This document shows, piece by piece, positions 14,647 to 17,955 of a DNA stretch of 17,955 nt. This stretch comes from Methanosphaera sp. (GTDB taxonomy: Archaea > Methanobacteriota > Methanobacteria > Methanobacteriales > Methanobacteriaceae), in NCBI GenBank assembly GCA_021199865.1, contig JAJQHG010000074.1, positions 1 to 17,955 on the forward strand, given 5' to 3'. A program made the position numbers and the translations under genes. Within the stretch, counting starts at the first letter, position 1. The number at the start of each line of letters is the position of its first letter. The notes under the pieces are model-generated. The model was not told the origin of the DNA, made no database searches, and worked only from the letters and a program-made list of their open reading frames with translations.

Positions 14647-15247
14647 AGTTATCACGTACCTTCTTTATTTCTTCTACTTTCTTCTTGAACCCTATTGCTT
14701 CAAGAGTCTTTCCTACTTCATCTTTTGCTTCTGGATACAAGTGCATATCTTCTAGTTCTAGTGATTCTCTAACTTCTTCCAGGTTTTCTTGGAGGTTACC
14801 CCAGTGTTTTCCATAGTCCTTGTGTAGCTGTCCATGATATTCTTTAGGTATTATTCCTAATCCTTCATCAATATAGCTATCTGCAAAGCTCATGAATGAT
14901 TCTATCTGCTTCTTTCCAGTATCCTTATCTATTGCCATTTGTCTAAGTATCTGATTTACTTCACATACACTGTTTCCTACTGGGCATATACTATGACAGT
15001 TATAACAATAGAAACAGTTCCAAATGTCATCATCTTCAAGTATTGTTTCATCATCATCAAGCACTCTCTTTATGACTACTCTAGGATCATAGTCTGAGTG
15101 TCTAGCAGCAGGACATGTTGATGCACACATTCCACACTGAACACATCTAAGTAATCCAAGATCACTTGATGCTTTTATATCCCTAAGGATTCTATGGGCT
15201 AAATCATCCTGTTTAGATCCACCCATTTCTCTTCTTTTAACTTGCAT
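14639..15247 (-). CDS. hdrC: heterodisulfide reductase subunit C
   Basis: HdrC is the small ferredoxin-like subunit that passes electrons from HdrA to HdrB through two [4Fe-4S] clusters. From the ATG at 15247 it has 202 residues. The clusters are given by CVQCGMCASTCP and CFYCYNCHSICP, about 40 residues apart, followed by SVCEVNQILRQ, all as in the family. The C-terminal half (about 120-202) is charged and helical. A longer open frame reaches 15352, but its first 35 residues are Ile/Asn-rich and unlike the family. TAGGAG eight bases before the chosen ATG decides the start. The first gene of the operon, it has about 300 gene-free bases upstream. On the minus strand a TATA-like TTTATTATA lies near 15300-15312. 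Confidence 0.92.
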   Translation of the reverse strand: MQVKRREMGGSKQDDLAHRILRDIKASSDLGLLRCVQCGMCASTCPAARHSDYDPRVVIKRVLDDDETILEDDDIWNCFYCYNCHSICPVGNSVCEVNQILRQMAIDKDTGKKQIESFMSFADSYIDEGLGIIPKEYHGQLHKDYGKHWGNLQENLEEVRESLELEDMHLYPEAKDEVGKTLEAIGFKKKVEEIKKVRDNYE

Positions 15248-15558
15248 TTGTTTAACTCCTACATTTAAACAAGCCCGATTTTTTCTAATTGACCTATTAT
15301 TATAATAAATATTATACTCTTTAACTTTTGTTACTATTATTAATATAATCAATTTATTAAATAAAATGTTTTGCTAATATTTAAGATTATTATTAAAGTC
15401 TCTGTGAATAATTACACTAATTATGTAAATAATAAATATACACATAAATTATATTTTAATAAAAAAGATAGTATGTTAATGTTTTAATAGAAGATAATTA
15501 GTGTGAATAATAATCTAATAAATAGTAGTTAAAGGGTGAAGTTTAATATTTAAGGAGT
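15248..15558. other. 311-base spacer upstream of hdrC with paired repeats
   Basis: There is no gene that I can support. It contains the probable hdrC promoter near its left end and a 10-base perfect inverted repeat, ACACTAATTA (15414-15423) and TAATTAGTGT (15495-15504). The word GTGAATAAT occurs directly at both sites (15404-15412 and 15503-15511). The pair could be operator sites for the hdr operon, about 110-200 bases upstream of the likely promoter, or the remains of an insertion. Confidence 0.45.
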
Positions 15559-16065
15559 TTAGTGTTTTCTATTCTTAGGTATAATACTATTAGCAGATGA
15601 TGATAAATAACCCTCAGTAGATGATATATTCTCACTAGGAAGAGCTGTATTAATAAAATCAAGTAATCCTCTATTTCTAATTAGACATGTCTCTGGTTTA
15701 AGTATTGATGACCATAGAAAGAATACCTTGAATACAGTGTCTGGATGATAGCCTCCACCTAAATCAATACATAGAACACTAATATCACCACATGTATCTG
15801 CAAAATCATATAGTAACTCTTTATCTCTTACATCCATATTTCTAAAGGTAATATTTGGATAATCTATTCTAAGTTTTCTGAATGCATCCCTACTTTCAGG
15901 ACTATTATCAAATGCAAATACTTCTCCATCCTGACATAGACGTGATATTATCTTAGTAGATGTACCTACATGTGCTCCAAGCTCCACAACATTATCAAGA
16001 AGCCCTATGTGTTCAATCATATCCTCCTGGTATTTTCTTCTATCATAACTAATATGTATCATCAT
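15559..16065 (-). CDS. small class I SAM-dependent methyltransferase-like protein
   Basis: A 168-residue protein with the core Rossmann signature of class I methyltransferases. Motif I is VVELGAHVGTST (26-37), the acidic second strand ends in VFAFDNSPES, and later strands read ITFRNMDVRD and ISVLCIDLGGGYHPD. The final part, a loop with LPSENISSTEGY and a basic tail IIPKNRKH, is not a usual substrate-recognition domain, so the protein is short for the family and its target cannot be named. Many such proteins may bind SAM without a proven reaction. It starts after AGGAG, with two ATG codons in a row at four and seven bases. It is separated from hdrC by 311 bases, so a functional link to the reductase is not indicated. 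Confidence 0.75.
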   Translation of the reverse strand: MMIHISYDRRKYQEDMIEHIGLLDNVVELGAHVGTSTKIISRLCQDGEVFAFDNSPESRDAFRKLRIDYPNITFRNMDVRDKELLYDFADTCGDISVLCIDLGGGYHPDTVFKVFFLWSSILKPETCLIRNRGLLDFINTALPSENISSTEGYLSSSANSIIPKNRKH

Positions 16066-16444
16066 AGTACTCCTAGTAATTCATATATTTATGTCTCTAA
16101 TTTTTTTATAATTATTTATATATATAGTTATATACTTTTATTAGTTGTTTAAAATTCATTATTCGAAAATTTATATTATAGTATAAATAGATAAGTAAAA
16201 TATATAAGTTAAGATTTAAAAAAGAACAATTGTAAACTAAATAGTTTATATTTTACATAAAAACATACAGAAAAAAGACAATTAATTCCAACATTGTATA
16301 AATTTTCAGCTCCACATAATATGATTAATTTGTACAATGCTTTTTTATTTTCCAGCTCTTTATAAGAGTTTAAGTAACCTCTCCTTTTTCACCAATTTTT
16401 TTAATCTATAACTTTTAGTACATTCTATTCTTCTTATTCTAGTC
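16066..16444. other. 379-base spacer with a stem-loop and a possible gene remnant
   Basis: No intact gene is supported. A 13-bp stem, CATTGTATAAATT (16292-16304) with AATTTGTACAATG (16327-16339), has one U-G pair and a 22-base loop. It is followed by six T (16341-16346) and on the plus strand looks like a terminator or the end of a small RNA. A second stem AGCTCTT/AAGAGTT lies at 16354-16370. On the minus strand two open frames, joined by a one-base shift near 16362, read LKKLVKKERLLKLL then KELENKKALYKLI. That is lysine-rich and protein-like, and may be a decayed gene or chance. Confidence 0.4.
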
Positions 16445-17677
16445 CTATCCTGTTTTATTCTTAATACTTCTAGCGGCTAATACTCCCGTAGAGTATGCGG
16501 CCTGTAGATTATATCCTCCACTATATCCGCATCCATCAATTAGTTCTCCTGTGATGTAGAGGTTTTCTACTAGTTTTGATTCAGTTGTATTAGGGTTAAT
16601 CTCTGACTTATTTATACCACTAGCTGTAACAAATGCAGTATTCTCATTAATTCCTGTGACATTAAATGAGGTTCTCTTTAGATTATCACGTATTTTTAGT
16701 CTCTCTTTTCGTCCAACCTGGTTTAAGATCTTCGTGGTGTCAATTGATAGGTGTTCCAGGAATATTGTTGTCATGTTACGTGGCATAAACTTGTGAAGAT
16801 ATGTTTTTAGTTGCTTGTTAGGATTATTTGAGAAGTCCTCCTGTAGTAGATTGTCAAGTTCTTCATAACCATATTCTTCTACAAAGTCCATGTTCAGTAC
16901 GACATCCTCATTCTTCTGGAGGTGTTCATAGATTATCATACTATTGTTTAGTATTACTGTGCCACTTATACCATTTGATGTGAATACTATTGATCCATTT
17001 GTTTTAGTTATCTTCTTCTTATTTGCCTTAACTTCTATTGATACATCTACTGTTATTCCCTCAAGCTGACTAGTTATGGGATTATCTACTATTATGGATG
17101 CAAGCCCTGGTATAAACTTTGTCTCAGTATGTCCAAGATTTCTTAGTATTCTATGTCCTGTGCCTGTTGAACCAGTCTTCTGGAAGCTTTTTCCACCTGT
17201 TGCCATTATAATATTATGGGCCTTGATCTTTGTATCACTATATTCTACTATGAATCCATCATCACAGAGTGTTATATTTGATACATCACAGTTTAGTTTG
17301 TATTGTGTAGCACAACTATTTAGTATTGCTATTAATGTTTGTTGTACATCAGCTGCACTATCACTTACTGGAAATACTCGCTCTTCTTCTTCAACTTTTG
17401 TTTTACAGCCATGGGATTCTAGTAATTCTATGATATCCTTATTAAAGTATTCACTAAAAGCCTTCCTATAGAATTTAGGATTATTATAGTATTGCTTCAT
17501 GTAGGTAGGTATATCATTATTATTGGTAATATTACATCTGCCACCACCAGTTATCCTGATTTTCTTGGCTAACTGGTCATTCTTCTCTAATAGAATACTA
17601 TCCTCATCATCTAATTCTATTGCAGATAGTATTCCTGCAACACCTCCACCTATAATCACAGTATTATATTTATTCAT
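16445..17677 (-). CDS. FAD-dependent oxidoreductase of the HI0933/BaiN (YhiN) family
   Basis: A 410-residue flavoprotein. The N-terminal dinucleotide-binding motif is VIIGGGVAGILSA (7-19), with an acidic end to the second strand at LLEKND. The family signature ITGGGRCNITN is at 42-52. The block ATGGKSFQKTGSTGTG falls near 165, and the closing motif GELIDGCGYSGGYNLQ, where relatives usually read GPTGGYNLQ, lies near the C-terminus before AYSTGVLAA. Members bind FAD tightly. BaiN acts in bile acid dehydroxylation in gut bacteria, but most homologues have no proven substrate, so no reaction is assigned. The ATG follows AGGA with seven bases spacing. The gene begins nine bases after the DUF357 gene, so the two form an operon. 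Confidence 0.88.
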   Translation of the reverse strand: MNKYNTVIIGGGVAGILSAIELDDEDSILLEKNDQLAKKIRITGGGRCNITNNNDIPTYMKQYYNNPKFYRKAFSEYFNKDIIELLESHGCKTKVEEEERVFPVSDSAADVQQTLIAILNSCATQYKLNCDVSNITLCDDGFIVEYSDTKIKAHNIIMATGGKSFQKTGSTGTGHRILRNLGHTETKFIPGLASIIVDNPITSQLEGITVDVSIEVKANKKKITKTNGSIVFTSNGISGTVILNNSMIIYEHLQKNEDVVLNMDFVEEYGYEELDNLLQEDFSNNPNKQLKTYLHKFMPRNMTTIFLEHLSIDTTKILNQVGRKERLKIRDNLKRTSFNVTGINENTAFVTASGINKSEINPNTTESKLVENLYITGELIDGCGYSGGYNLQAAYSTGVLAARSIKNKTG

Positions 17678-17686
17678 GTTAAAATC

Positions 17687-17929
17687 CTAGTCATCCTTAA
17701 TTAAGTCATGCATTATTCTTAGTGAGTCAAGTAATCCATGTGCATATGCAATACATGCAAAAGCTGTTAGTTCATCATTTATTTTACTATAATACTTTGT
17801 GTCCTCATAGTATCTTTTTGCCATATCTGCTACCTGTTGTTGTGCATCATCCAGGTCTAATTCATCAATTTCTACAATATTTTCTTCAAAGATACGTAGA
17901 TCCTTTGTTATTCTCTCAATTGATTCCAT
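17687..17929 (-). CDS. DUF357-like small helical protein
   Basis: An 80-residue, all-helical, acidic protein with no membrane segment. The second half has the pattern of archaeal DUF357: a helix rich in Tyr and Lys (AKRYYEDTKYY) followed by AFACIAYAHGLLDSL, where the AxxYAHGLLD core is the most conserved element of the family. The function of DUF357 proteins is unknown. The start has GAGGT ten bases upstream, a rather long gap, and a TATA-like stretch lies near the window end. It precedes the HI0933-type flavoprotein by nine bases, which suggests co-expression. Confidence in the family is good from the YAHGLLD motif alone. Confidence 0.8.
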   Translation of the reverse strand: MESIERITKDLRIFEENIVEIDELDLDDAQQQVADMAKRYYEDTKYYSKINDELTAFACIAYAHGLLDSLRIMHDLIKDD

Positions 17930-17955
17930 AATAATCTATACCTCTAATATAATAC

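Noticed and set aside
15248..15352. N-terminal extension of HdrC by 35 residues
   Set aside because: The extension is Ile/Asn-rich and unlike the family, and a clear TAGGAG ribosome site precedes the ATG at 15247.

Overview
The window looks like a chromosomal piece of a very A+T-rich methanogenic archaeon of the order Methanobacteriales. Three things support this: a heterodisulfide reductase operon (HdrC-HdrB-HdrA), a cyclic 2,3-diphosphoglycerate synthetase, and a group II chaperonin (thermosome) together with an archaeal-type aspartyl-tRNA synthetase. The base composition, the GGAGGTGAT-like ribosome binding sites and the long AT-only spacers fit Methanosphaera best. That genus call is an inference.

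Layout. Nearly everything is on the minus strand. Positions 1-729 hold a broken DUF262 (GmrSD-type) gene with a homopolymer frameshift and an in-frame stop. Then come a bacterial-PH-domain protein (853-1269), a possible 29-residue membrane peptide (1299-1388), a spacer with a 10-bp tandem repeat, and a three-part DEDDh exonuclease/BRCT protein (1559-2908). A 99-residue orphan follows (2968-3267). Next is the only multi-gene plus-strand unit, two small acidic proteins that may be diverged tandem copies (3467-4174). The housekeeping block is aspS (UUG start, non-discriminating signature), hisD, a thermosome subunit and cpgS. A 440-base divergent spacer leads to a 35-residue very basic protein on the plus strand (11001-11108).

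The second half is dominated by the hdrCBA operon (15247 to 11370), whose genes overlap by the same 8-nt arrangement. It is followed by a small SAM methyltransferase-like gene, a HI0933/BaiN-type flavoprotein and a DUF357 protein. The last two form an operon.

How they work together. HdrABC reduces the CoM-S-S-CoB heterodisulfide made in the last step of methanogenesis and, in the canonical complex, bifurcates electrons to ferredoxin. The version here is unusual. HdrA carries a C-terminal FlpD/MvhD-like domain that has lost the cluster cysteines, and HdrB has an altered second CCG motif. This suggests a specialised paralogous complex and is the most interesting system in the window. Several genes (hdrA, aspS, cpgS and the 35-residue protein) end with a small hairpin at or just before the stop codon, followed by a run of 8-9 U. 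This may be a local style of transcription termination. No rRNA, tRNA, CRISPR array or intact mobile element was seen.
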